In this document: positions 54,576-64,000 of the stretch, piece by piece
Numbering within the stretch: position 1 is the stretch's first letter
Layout: each line of letters begins with the position of its first letter
NCBI GenBank assembly: GCA_964019135.1
Contig: OZ025253.1
Span: forward strand, 7,693,059 to 7,757,058
Length of the DNA stretch: 64,000 nucleotides
Source: Arenicola marina
Taxonomy: Eukaryota > Annelida > Polychaeta > Arenicolidae
Direction of reading: 5' to 3'
The notes under the pieces: generated by a model
Seen by the model: only the letters and a program-made list of their open reading frames with translations
The model's database searches: none
What the model was told of the DNA's origin: nothing
Program-made: the position numbers and the translations under genes

Positions 54576-56900
54576 AGTCCCACTGACCACAACGACACGA
54601 GTGGCAGTGCACTGGTGCAGCCAGTTCAAAAGCTGTCAGACGAACAGACAAACAGCTGCCAGAGTGCGAAAGCTGGTCAGCAAACTAGCGAATGGCGTAG
54701 AATTACATGCAGTTTTGCACAATGAATTAAGTAACACTTATCTGTGATCGTTGTTTCATCACATTATCAGTTTCTGGTCTGTTCATTTTCTTTGCGAAAC
54801 TGGGATTTCAAGCGGTTTAAGTGAGTAGGTAAGCAAAGCTCTGAGCTTCTGAGGTTCAGTTTAACCCGTGTGTGCCCAAAAGCGGCCTAAAACATAAACT
54901 TATTTATTTCCAACAACTCAACTCACTTGACGTGGTGTTCCTGGGGTTTCCCTATGTATCCTATTAGTACACACTAATTTGCACGGTTGTACCAGACTGC
55001 GCCGAACGTAAATGAAAGTATGGGCAAGCTAAGGTCCGACTGAAGCAGAAAGCCAGATGGGTAAGGAATATTTATCCCACTGACTGGTTTGGTGGTCCGT
55101 GGGTCTTTTCGGTCTTAGATCCCGAAGAGCAGGTTATTAACGATAGAAGGCAGGCGAAGCAATGGGCTTTTGACTGGCTGACTCATTGTGTACGATAAAG
55201 GCCACAGTCCGTATGTCAACACATAATATATAGATTGCTGACATCAGCCACCTACTCAGTAGACTCTTATGGAAAGAGGTCGGGCCCAAAGTTCCTTTGG
55301 GTTAGTGGATATCGTGCTACGACATGTCGAGGGGGCCGTGCTTGCGTGCGATTTCGAACGTTTCACCACACCGAGCATTGCTTGAAGAAGATGATAAGAA
55401 CGTCACAGACCTCACTCCAGGGCACTCGGGACCTAACAAGCGGACAATGATATGATGAATGGATTACTTTGTGTCCGTCTCAGATTTGCGTATTCACTAT
55501 AAATATTATAAATAATTCATTAGATATTTGAAAAGATACCTTCGCTAAAATGTGATTCGCGAGTCAATAAGTTTAAACGTGTCAAAGCTATTAAGATTCC
55601 CATGCCTACCCGTCTCTATCCCTAACAAATGGTCTGGGCAACTGACAGCATTGTCAGTTGACGTCCATGATGCAATGATCTTACCGTACTACGAGAGTTT
55701 GCGCTTCATTTGTGCTGACATATTTATATACATGGAACTTTAGTAGTTTATAGTGAACCAGTAATAAGGGTAGCAACATGCGTGAGGGTGGCGAGTTTAA
55801 GGTGTAGTCAGACTGGGAGGGTCGGAGTGGTTCCCAGACTGCGTAAAATCTCAGGGCTACAGCTCGCCGATGTTTGCCGATGTTTACCGAGATATGCTTA
55901 AAATCGCCGAGGCTTATTATAAGTTGCTTCCCTTAATTTGTACAAGACCGGCCGCTCATGTAAGGTAGAAGGTAACGTTACACTCGATGTGCTGTGGTAT
56001 ATCAGGCCTGGGTAAGTGCATGCAGAGTGAAGATCACCCCAGGCCCTCACGCTCACACCCACACAAATGGCACAAAACTTAAGCCATTCCCTGAATTATC
56101 GAGGCAAACAGTAGACCAAGTGCTTTGTGCTCATGATTCTATATATATATATGCGCCTGCATTCCAATACTCATCAATTTTCATATTCATGAAGGCGAAA
56201 AGGCCGGGATCGTTGTCAGGGATGCAAGAAAAATGCTGAAATTAGTCTACGCAGCTCAAGACCGGCCGTTCCAGTGTCTCACTCGACCGACCAGTCAAAT
56301 ACTCGACTTCGCCACCGGTCGAGCGTTAGTATCGCACACTGTATGTGATTATCTACATATTTTCTAAATGACACAATGACACATTCCTGTCAGTATTGGC
56401 GAGCGTGGCAGGTCAGATGGATGGATGGCCTAACCCCCACCCCTCTACGCTCCAAGGCGTTCCAAGGTCCACCTAACTGTCGACCCGTTTCGAGTACACA
56501 AACACAGCTCGTTGTGGCGCACTCCGACCAATACGCATATACGTATATACATAAATATATATGGCAAGATATGTGGCAAGTAACCCCCCGCAAACGCGTC
56601 ATGAGCAAGCCGACTAATCAGCGTCATCTCTCGCACTTCGCCCGAGATCGCGCAAATTCTCGCGATGCCAGCCATGTTTGCTCAATCTGTTCCGGAGTTG
56701 GTTGTTGTCGTTGCATAATTCTTTATTTGTCGCGACTACACGGCAGTACAGGTATCGTTTACTTATTGATGAAATAGATAAGTTACTTAGATATCGGATT
56801 TAGGCATTTACGGGGCCCGTCAAGCGTGGAATAGGTGCGATATTGGGGGTTGAAGCGGGTGCCTGTCGCTCAGTTCCAGCGGGAGTTGGACACCTTGTGT
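54576..56900. other. No confident gene; SINE tail remnant
   Basis: The text at about 54872-54925 (GTGTGCCCAAAAGCGGCCTA-AAACATAAAC) matches the tail of the SINE at 19912-20110. The rest has scattered frames (55235-55450, 56376-56777) without splice or domain support. A TCTCGCGATG block at about 56656 resembles the TCTCGCGAGA promoter element, but no gene start could be fixed. Confidence 0.4.
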
Positions 56901-56910
56901 GTTTCGTACT

Positions 56911-57012
56911 GACTTGTGGCTAAAGAGTGAGGTAGGCTCAGGCGCTGTGCGTGGAAAAATCCAGTTTGTGTTGTAGTGCACTCGTTCCTACCTCACTCGT
57001 TAGCCACAAGAC
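56911..57012. repeat. About 100-bp stem-loop element
   Basis: ACTTGTGGCTAAAGAGTGAG-GTAGG at the left is matched by CCTACCTCACTCGTTAGCCA-CAAG at the right (one mismatch), leaving a loop of about 50 bp. It is a very short MITE or a fold-back. Confidence 0.75.
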
Positions 57013-57357
57013 ACTACCTGTGTGTTTAGTATACGTTGTGGGGCCCCCTACCAGCCCCCCACCCCTCCACCCCCGGCCTCCCCCCTCCACTGATTTACTG
57101 TGCCTGTGCGCCGAAGTCTCGGCCCGGAGGTGCGAAGTCTCGCCTGCGCCCGCCGAGAGATAGGGGTCGGGAGTGGGGGCCGCTAGCGGCTCGCATGTGG
57201 ACGGCAAGGGACGGGGGCGCGAAGGATATTAATAGCGGCTCACAGGTGGAGGGGAGGTGGGCTGCCTGGCAAGCTTGTATACTGTCTGACTTTGAACTTG
57301 TTATGTCAAGGAAGCCGTCGGAGGGGGAGGGAGGATGGGTGTTACTGATTATGGCTT

Positions 57358-58212
57358 GCCGGTGTAACATGACCAGCCGTCCCCCCATGACAGCGTGTCC
57401 CCCCTGCAGTTCGGGTATACGCGCGGAGGAGGTCGCTAGTTATGGGAGGGACACATTGTCATGGGCTGAATATACCTTGAGGGGACATGGGGTTGGGGTG
57501 GCGGGGGGGGGGGCGGCATGTTGTCATGGGTTGAATATAGCTATGACCAGATGTCCCTTTAGTCTAGCATGAGATCACCGATTTACGTGGGTTAAGGGAC
57601 ATGGGGCTGTCCCCCCATAATGTGACAATGTGTCCCCCCATAACTAGTGTCCTAATTTGCGCGCATACATTAAAATTGCAAGGGAGACACGCTGTCATGG
57701 GGGGACGCCTGGTCATGTTACCCCGTGACAGCATGTACCCTCCTCCCTGCCCATGTCCCTTAACCCACAGATCGGTAATCCCTGTTTAAGCTAAGGGAAT
57801 ACCCAATCATAGCTATATTAGGCCCTTGACAATATGTCCCCCCACCCCCCCTTGCCATGTCCCTTAACCCACTTGTATCAGTGATCCAATGATAAACTAA
57901 GGGGACACCTGGTCATGGCTGTATTTTTCCCCGTGACAGCATGCCCCCCCCCCGCCCCCTGCCCATGTCCCTTAACCCACTTAAATCGGTGATCTCATGC
58001 TAGACTAAAGGGACATCTGGTCATAGCTATATTCAACCCATGACAACATGCCCCCCCCCCACCTCCCCCGCCACCCCCAACCCCATGTCCCCTCAAGGTA
58101 TATTCAGCACATGACAATGTGTCCCTCCTATTAGTGACCTCTTCCGCGCGTATATCCGAACTGCAGGGGGGACACGCTGTCATGGGGGGACGCCTGGGCA
58201 TGTTACACCGGC
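57358..58212. repeat. Fold-back structure with 250-bp arms
   Basis: The left arm 57358-57605 and the right arm 57963-58212 are inverted copies of each other over about 250 bp, sharing GCCGGTGTAACATG, TCCCCCCATGACAGCG, GGTATATTCAGC and GGTCATAGCTATATTCAACC. The centre (57606-57962) holds two further plus-strand copies of an about 105-bp unit (starting CCATGTCCCTTAACCCAC at 57749 and 57856, with the third in the right arm). It also holds an inverted piece at 57680-57722. Frames across it are GC-rich artefacts. Confidence 0.9.
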
Positions 58213-58765
58213 TGGGGGAGGGATTAGGGGAGGGGGGGGGGGGGGTTATGGTGAGTTGGCCTGGGATCTAGCGGCACGGGTGGTGATCAGAACTGATCAG
58301 AACTGGACCCAGACCGTAGCCCTGTTACATGACCCCCGCCCCCTGGCTTTTGTGTTTGGTGGAGCGGGTCGGAGGGCCATGACGTAAATACATGGGGCGT
58401 AGATTTAAGCATTAGCACTTTTCGGGTTTCAATTGCAGAATGTTCACAAACAAATGCACATCAGAAATATATTCCAGTTGTTCTTCATACCTTTATAGTT
58501 GCAAAGGCGCTGAAAAGGCCTGCAAACAAATTTGATTTTACAATAAAAAAAAATTCATTATTATATTACTGGTATAGCAGTTGAGCAATTTAATACCGCG
58601 ATAAGAGACAAGAACGGAGATGTAACAGCAACATGGCGGCAAGGAAAAGTTTTTAAATAATTGTTGTTAAAAGTTCCAAATTTACAAGGTGTGATACATT
58701 TTTGTCGCCTTTTCTACTATAAAGGTATAAAAAAGAACCACTTGGCAGCTTTATAAGGTTGATCT

Positions 58766-58868
58766 ATTTGTGTGCGTTCTGCAATTGATGCCCAAAAGTG
58801 TGCTGATTTCGAATCAAGGCCAACAACCCACATTCTGGCCATGACTCGCTTTCGTCTCTGTATGGTAC
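58766..58868 (+). CDS. Possible plus-strand exon, uncertain
   Basis: A frame reading RSAIDAQKCADFESRPTTHI-LAMTRFRLC up to a good donor (G|GTATGT at about 58873) or G|GTACGA at 58862. The upstream acceptor is unclear and I recognise no domain. It could belong with the exon at 59137. Confidence 0.25.
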
Positions 58869-59136
58869 GAGGTATGTCAGAGGCATGTTTCATGGCTACC
58901 CAGACCCAGTCTCAGTATAACACATACAGTAACATTTTACCCGTGTACATGCACACTGGTCACGTTTTAGTCATACAATTTTGTATGTATTTCTTGCTTA
59001 TCATCGGCTTCTGTAGCATGTTACATGCTTCGCTGTGTATTTGCACTTACAAATGATATTTAACGTGATTCCCATTTTCTTACTGTACTAGTGCCTTCAA
59101 GTAGGACGCTAATTTATGTTCAATGTGTCTTTCCAG

Positions 59137-59239
59137 AAGCAAGATGTCAAATTGCACGCGGACCGATATGCGTTGTGTCGATGAGCTCCTTCCAGAGATG
59201 ATGCACTTTGCCCCATACAGGGGCACCAAGCAAATGGAG
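59137..59239 (+). CDS. Possible plus-strand exon, uncertain
   Basis: A 103-bp segment between acceptor TCTTTCCAG and donor G|GTAACT. One frame is open throughout and contains an ATG: MSNCTRTDMRCVDELLPEMM-HFAPYRGTKQME. If joined to the AG at 59388, it would read VPAMEDLVAE and stop at 59420. Another frame ends inside the exon. No domain recognised. Confidence 0.35.
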
Positions 59240-59479
59240 GTAACTGAGGCTACTTACAAATTGCAATCATTTACAATCATTGTGTGTATAAATGGTACAT
59301 AAATGATACCCTTAAATGTTTGCTTGTAAAAAAAGAAGTTAATGATAGCTCACATGTATGCCACTAACTGAAACTGTAACGTTAATAGGTGCCGGCGATG
59401 GAGGATCTTGTAGCCGAATAAGAGAAGTTGACGAAACGCATGTAATGCAAAATTTGTTTGACGAAAAGCCTAATTTTGC

Positions 59480-60760
59480 CCTGTAATTTCTCCCCTTCCC
59501 AAACTTGAGGTGTTCCACCTCCCTAAAGAGAAGTTAATGTTTTCATAATGAATCGCCTTTATCAGCTTTGTCTCTACCCTAGACCTAGTGATCTTCATCT
59601 GTGTAAATAGTCCATATAGGTGTTTGGTAGTTAAGAAGATGTTTTCGTCACTATTAAACACATGAAAATTATAACCATCATTACATTACGCCATATACAT
59701 TCATCTGGAATATCTCGCACAAGTTCTTTACCATTAAACACGTTTATAATGCCATAAAATGCATACATTTCTTTATAAAATTCTGGACTTTTGTCAATCT
59801 CAGGAAAGTTTCTTGCATTGATACCTTTGAATAACGCACGAGAGCATTTATTGCAAAAGACTTCTAAATAGTGTGTTGCTATATACTACCATGATTCATT
59901 ACCAGCATAACAGAGGCGTTTCAGCCATGACAATCTAATTGCACAGTAACGAGAACCTACGTCCATCATTCTAATTCCGCCTTCTTTTATGCTGTTTATC
60001 AGGATGTTTTGTCTGATTCTATCTGTGGTACCCCAAATGAAGCCATATAGTAACTTGCTTAGTTTGTGAGCTAAGTCCGGGGATCACACAGGGCATCACA
60101 CAATTTTGCGCAACATGTGTGATTTGGGGCAAAAGTAGGCATTTTATTACGGACACTTTTACAAACATTGTCAGCTGCCGTTTTCGCAATTGGGTTATTT
60201 GTGATTCCATCTTATCTAATTCCATGTACCAATTGTAACTGTTGCCCCTGTTATACCTAAGAATTTGATTGGTTCCTTCGTATATTTGATACCACCAAAA
60301 GTACCTTCTAGCTCATTTTGAGCCCCTAGAAACATGCCAACTGTTTTATCTAAATTAAGCACGGGCCCAGCAATGCAAGACCAACTGCTTATTTTTTACT
60401 ATTTGTTTATACGAATATATTCTATACTTTCCAAGAATAATGTGGTGTCATCTGCATATTGCGACATCTTAACCGTAACGTATAATTTTATCTTTTCGTT
60501 CTCCATTATTCGTATGCCGAGTATCTTCACTACAAGAATAAATAAAAGAATTCCCCTTTACATTACGAAGGCTCTGGACGATAACCGTTGTTTTAAAGCC
60601 CGTCGCGTTGATACACAGTGTCGCTATGCACCGTATGAAACCATCACCAAAGTTAAAAGATTTTTGAATTTTCAGCTTGGATTCCACCGGACCGTGTCAA
60701 AAGTTTTTTTAAATCGAAAAATAACAGAAAACCTAAAGTATTACGTCTTTCGTCATGCCC
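59480..60760 (-). mobile_element. Decayed LINE, 3' part of the reverse transcriptase ORF
   Basis: Minus-strand frames show the RT active-site motif SQYADDTTLFLES at about 60440-60470, preceded by a KILGIRIMENEKIKL segment. Then come LNLDKTVGMFLG and KEPIKFLGI. Further downstream are FIWGTTDRIRQNILINSIKE and GGIRMMDVGSRYCAIRL, the L1-type post-RT pattern. The frame changes several times with stops, so it is inactive, and it lacks its 5' two thirds. The L1-like assignment rests on the order of motifs only. Confidence 0.85.
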
Positions 60761-61324
60761 ATTGACACCTTTGACAAGTAGTATATTCGAACATTTAGAA
60801 CTATTTTCTTCGTACAGCCCGTTTAATCACCGCTTATTACTTTATTGAGCACCCGATTCATCCGGGTATACGCGACAAAACATCTTTTCTAGTATGAGTG
60901 ACTGAGGGGTTTAATATAGGAAGTCCCTTAGAGAAAAGTCCTCAGCCCTGGAACGGGAAGTATCACTTTCCCTTCAATACGACGCCACTTACGCAATATT
61001 TGTAATTGTTTTTCGTATTTTGACAATTTTTGTATTTACCAAAAGTGACGCCGTCGTGACGTCACGTAACGCATCGGAAAAACATGAAATTTTGCGTAAG
61101 TCATCTCTATGAATATTAGTATGACTTATTGGAATCTAATGGCGATAGCTTGATGTTAAATATGCCAAAAAGCAAAAAATAAACGGACAGAGGTTGTTTA
61201 GTGCGTTTTCCGAAAATTACAGCCTCAAAGGGTAGCACATTCTGAAACTTAACCGAAGTCACTTGCTATAATATTAACCGAGATATACGCGTTTGAAAAT
61301 TTCTACTGAGGTCGGCATTTTCCC
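60761..61324. other. No gene seen
   Basis: Mixed DNA following the LINE, without recognisable features apart from a TGACGTCA-like block near 61053. Confidence 0.45.
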
Positions 61325-61515
61325 AACTTCAAAGAGCGCATTGTAAGCAAAATTGTGAGCGATGTGCGTACTGTTGACGCGATGTAGGTCAAAGTGCTTA
61401 TTGTACGCGCCATATGTAGATCAAAGTGCGTGCCATAGACGTTATGTTAGGCAAAGTGTCTCTTGTACGCGCTATGTAGGGCAATGCACGGGTTGTAGGC
61501 GTGTAAAAGGTGGGC
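61325..61515. repeat. Degenerate about 32-bp tandem repeat
   Basis: About five imperfect units of the type TGTAGGTCAAAGTGCTTATT-GTACGCGCCA. The variation suggests an old array. Confidence 0.7.
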
Positions 61516-61575
61516 CATTGACGTCATGATGACGATACGGGACGCTTCTTTAACACAGTGTTTTAATTCCATACC

Positions 61576-61851
61576 ATGGTCCGTCTGGGAGTAGTAGATG
61601 CTAACCCATCATCCCACGAAGACGTCCTTAAGATCATGCGGTCCTTGCCACAGCACTGTCCTCATCGAGGTGATCACCTCGTCCTATACGTTCCTTAGCC
61701 AACAGACCGCGGCCGTAGGAGGTACATTGTACCAGTTGAAAGAACAATTTGAGCACAAGCACGTGAAAGGAAAGATCCTTGTTCTCTCACGTCGAAGAAA
61801 AATGGCGGCTGACACCGCGAAAAGAAACGCGAGGTGTGTAAAAGTGGTTTG
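61576..61851 (+). pseudogene. Coding-like fragment, family uncertain
   Basis: From the ATG at 61576 a plus-strand frame reads MVRLGVVDANPSSHEDVLKI-MRSLPQHCPHRGDHLVLYVP and stops. A second frame then carries QQTAAVGGTLYQLKEQF and GKILVLSRRRKMAADTAKR. The composition is protein-like in both, which suggests one decayed gene with a frame change, or two exons. It faintly recalls multi-copy DUF6589-type proteins of invertebrates, but I cannot support that assignment. An AAAATGGCGGC block (YY1-like) lies at 61798. Confidence 0.3.
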
Positions 61852-61894
61852 ACAAAGTAACCGTGCATGAACAACTTTCCATTTTTTCTTTGCG

Positions 61895-61990
61895 CTGTGA
61901 CTAGTGGTGACACATATCGAGTCGTTGGGAACTAAAAACTGCATGTAATTTTTAGTGCCCAATGACTCGATAGGCGTCACCACTGGTCAC
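61895..61990. repeat. About 95-bp imperfect palindrome
   Basis: TGACTAGTGGTGACACATAT-CGAGTCGTTGGGAACTAAAAA is matched on the other side by TTTTTAGTGCCCAATGACTC-GATAGGCGTCACCACTGGTCA around a loop of about 8-11 bp. It is flanked by a diverged direct repeat (TGGCGGCTGACACCGCGAAA at about 61802 and TGGCGGCTGACACTGCGGAA at about 62005), so it sits inside a duplicated segment. Confidence 0.85.
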
Positions 61991-62066
61991 TGCGCCAAAA
62001 CAATTGGCGGCTGACACTGCGGAAAGAAACGCATGGTGTTTAAAAATCAAGTTTACGGAGTAATCT

Positions 62067-62757
62067 TGCGTGTAAGACATTGAATCTCATCTCCTCAAGC
62101 TTCCATTTTAAAGAAGGGAAAAAATCCATTTTGTGGTGGCTGGCAAGTGAGGGCTTTAGTCAAGGTGGTCAAAAAGGTTTTGTGAACAGCGCCCAAGGCT
62201 TATGGTTTCAGACGTTAGTGTCGATCCTTCAGACTGTCACGACATTAACGTCTGATTTTCAGGCTAGGCTATGCCATAGGCTTATGCGTATGAACCTTCG
62301 TACAAAGATTGTGACTCCTGTATGGCTTGTGTCTTATTCCTCTCGTTAACATCTTGTTTAAAAGATACTTTGTTTGTTCCTTGGTATATGGGTGCCTCAA
62401 CCAAACCGTTTGCATGCCTCCCCCCAATTATTTAGTGGTGTCGGTGTGGGGAGGTTGAAGGCCACATACCTTTTGTTACACAGGGTAACTTCCAATGGCT
62501 CATGGAAAAATCAGGGAACTGTTTTTATGTTTCATGTGGGAACTCTGTACTACGGTATAGTCTTGTTTTCAGGCTATACTGTTTACAACATTCTCTTTGG
62601 TATTTGTTTTGCTTCCTGCATAATGTACTGGGGTGATAATAAATATAGTACAAAGTTTCGTAAGATAGCTTTCTAACATTTTATCACCCATGTCTTACAA
62701 TGTTAAACAGCATTGGTGAATGATAATTTACTGACGATAAGTGTATCCTTTTTTGCA
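62067..62757. other. No confident gene
   Basis: Frames at 62080-62349 and 62374-62676 have no start context, splice or domain support. The region may be intron if the exon at 62759 is real. Confidence 0.4.
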
Positions 62758-62758
62758 G

Positions 62759-62850
62759 ATCAAGTCAGGAGAGAATTTCCTGGCAATGACGTAAAAGAAA
62801 TTTGCATGTTAATGCGAGAGAAGATCAGCAACGTTGTAAGGGCTGGATAA
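62759..62850 (+). CDS. Possible terminal exon of an unknown gene
   Basis: A strong acceptor (TCCTTTTTTGCAG) is followed by two bases and a clean frame ending in TAA: QVRREFPGNDVKEICMLMRE-KISNVVRAG. It is basic and helical, with a plausible C-terminal end. No domain recognised. It could be the last exon linked to the coding-like DNA at 61.6 kb, but I cannot confirm the phase. Confidence 0.45.
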
Positions 62851-63007
62851 TAAGAAGAAAAAATGAAGGATCTACTTGTTTTACAAATTAAAATGAATAT
62901 ATTTGTATAAAGGATTATTTATAAGCTTATGTGTTATGTGCATTGAATAGTAGTTTTAAAGTTGAGTAGTAGTGTAGTATTTCTGGCCCCAGGCCCGGAT
63001 GAACGCC

Positions 63008-63099
63008 GAAAGTTACTATACCCGCAGAGGCGGGATTTGAACCGGCGACCTTCCGCATCCCGAGCGAACACCTTACACGTTAGGCCAAAGGGAACTTCC
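63008..63099 (-). repeat. tRNA-like SINE head, copy 1
   Basis: The minus strand reads TTGGCCTAACGTGTAAGGTG (A-box-like) and CCGGTTCAAATCCCGCC (B box), with ends that can pair (GGAAGTTC and GAACTTTC type). The first copy has TAACTTTC at the 3' side. It is not called as a functional tRNA gene because the arms are off-pattern and there are extra bases between T arm and acceptor. Confidence 0.7.
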
Positions 63100-63325
63100 C
63101 ATTTGGCCCGAGGCGATTGGTGTTTTTCATCCACCGGGCCTGGGCCGAGATATCACACTCCACCCTTTTCCCAATGGACTGCGACCTCGCAGTAACCGCC
63201 ACCATGCGCCACGCCGTAACCCGGACGCTGGCCTTATCATGTGGCTCCGGGTGGCTCCGACAACCCAGGCTCGTCTCCATCGGCACCAAATGTAGTATTT
63301 CTGGTCCCAGGCCCGAATGGACGCC

Positions 63326-63414
63326 GAAAGTTCTACCCGCAGTGGCGGGTTTCGAACCGGGGACCTTTCGCATCCCGAGCGAACACCTTACGCGTTAGGC
63401 CAAAGAGAACTTCC
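63326..63414 (-). repeat. tRNA-like SINE head, copy 2
   Basis: The B box is GGTTCGAAACC and the anticodon-stem-like TTCGC-loop-GCGAA encloses TCGGGAT. The text around the loop and variable region resembles tRNA-Pro, by eye only. Confidence 0.7.
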
Positions 63415-63642
63415 CATTTGGCCCGAGGCGCTTTGTGTCTTTCATCCACCGGGCCTGGGCCGAGATATCACACTCCACCCTTTCCCCAATCGACTGCGAC
63501 CTCGCAGTGACCGCCACCATGCGCCACGCCGTCAAACCCGGACGCTGGCCTTATCATGTGGCTCCGGGTGGCTCCGACAACCCAGGCTCGTCTCCATCGG
63601 CACCAAATGTAGTATTTCTGGTCCCAGGCCCGAATGGACGCC

Positions 63643-63731
63643 GAAAGTTCTACCCGCAGAGGCGGGTTTCGAACCGGGGACCTTTCGCATCCCGAGCGAA
63701 CACCTTACGCGTTAGGCCAAAGGGAACTTCC
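63643..63731 (-). repeat. tRNA-like SINE head, copy 3
   Basis: Nearly identical to copy 2. Together with the shared body text this shows recent tandem duplication of a composite unit, not independent insertions. Confidence 0.7.
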
Positions 63732-63790
63732 CATTTGGCCCGAGGCGCTTTGTGTCTTTCATCCACCGGGCCTGGGCCGAGATATCACAG

Positions 63791-64000
63791 TAGTTATGTA
63801 GTAGATGCGAAGTGCTGCATGGTAGTGCATCTCATCTTGAGGTGGAATTTGTATCTGTTGCAAAAAAAGAGAGAATGCTTTATCAATTCAATTATAACAG
63901 TCATTTCCTGTATATGAGTTAGAGTATACATTATTTGAAATAATCGAATAATAAGCTGGTTTTTATGTCGTCTGTATACATGTGATTTCATTGTGCATAT
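63791..64000. other. No gene seen, window edge
   Basis: AT-rich sequence to the end of the window, with no splice-supported frame. Confidence 0.4.

Larger units (their letters stand above)
62985..63790 (-). repeat. Tandem array of three tRNA-derived repeats (318-bp period)
   Basis: Units begin near 62985, 63293 and 63610 (AGTATTTCTGG-CCCAGGCCCG). Each carries one tRNA-like head on the minus strand (63008-63099, 63326-63414, 63643-63731) and a common body (CACCGGGCCTGGGCCGAGAT, GACTGCGACCTCGCAGT). The third unit is incomplete. It is a SINE-type repeat turned into a tandem array. Confidence 0.85.

Noticed and set aside
57036-57572. 178-codon plus-strand frame
   Set aside because: It crosses the left arm of the fold-back and is GC-rich. 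The opposite strand and inverted arm give similar false frames.
63008-63731. Functional tRNA genes
   Set aside because: A and B boxes are present, but the arm lengths and extra bases before the acceptor end do not fit a real tRNA. They are repeated with a shared body, as in SINEs.

Overview
The window is animal nuclear DNA: spliced genes with GT-AG introns, tRNA-derived SINEs, a LINE, BEL/Pao and Ty3/Gypsy LTR elements, MITEs and many minisatellites. The mix suggests a marine invertebrate (mollusc- or amphioxus-like), but no sequence here fixes the species. Most long open frames are minisatellite or transposon frames. The host genes are made of short exons that have to be read through their splice sites.

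Region 1 (1-1535) is a 48-bp minisatellite. Region 2 (about 3.9-17.7 kb, minus strand) holds what looks like one previously undescribed membrane receptor. Its extracellular part is built from repeated modules of about 113-116 residues, each in a single exon with phase-1 introns on both sides. Reading 5' to 3' the order is: possible signal peptide (17.6-17.7 kb), a broken A exon, B3, C3, A2, B2, C2, A1, B1, C1, D3, D2, D1, a transmembrane exon (4288-4425) and a cytoplasmic exon (3942-4001). The modules lie in two tandem arrays: three A-B-C units of about 2.3-2.4 kb and three D units of about 2.14 kb. Copies are almost identical, so the expansions are recent. A, B and D share a CxGxxxC...(D)L.L...V/M.G signature and appear to be one domain family that I do not recognise.

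Region 3 (18-27.7 kb) is gene-poor. It has an inverted-repeat element, a SINE, an AT-rich stretch and several copies of a repeat family loaded with TGACCTTGACCTT motifs. These motifs are nuclear-receptor type sites (ERR/NR5A half-sites and DR1). More copies lie at 52.1-54.6 kb.

Region 4 (27.76-46.30 kb) is a nest of elements. A BEL/Pao retroelement (minus strand) has a 2.4-kb TIR element and a Ty3/Gypsy element (31022-38927, TSD ATAT) inserted in its left LTR, and a 425-bp MITE (TSD TCTTGT) in its right LTR. The 2.4-kb TIR element itself contains a hAT-like MITE. Both retroelements are treated as fossils.

Region 5 (46.3-50.6 kb) holds a second host gene on the minus strand: five short exons giving a small coiled-coil protein with a C-terminal NZF (RanBP2-type) zinc finger. 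An unassigned open frame and a small MITE lie downstream of it.

Region 6 (50.6-64 kb) is mostly repeats: a 0.85-kb fold-back structure (57.4-58.2 kb), a decayed LINE (59.5-60.7 kb), a hairpin element at 61.9 kb, weak plus-strand exons (58.8, 59.1, 61.6, 62.8 kb) and a tandem array of tRNA-derived repeats (63.0-63.8 kb).
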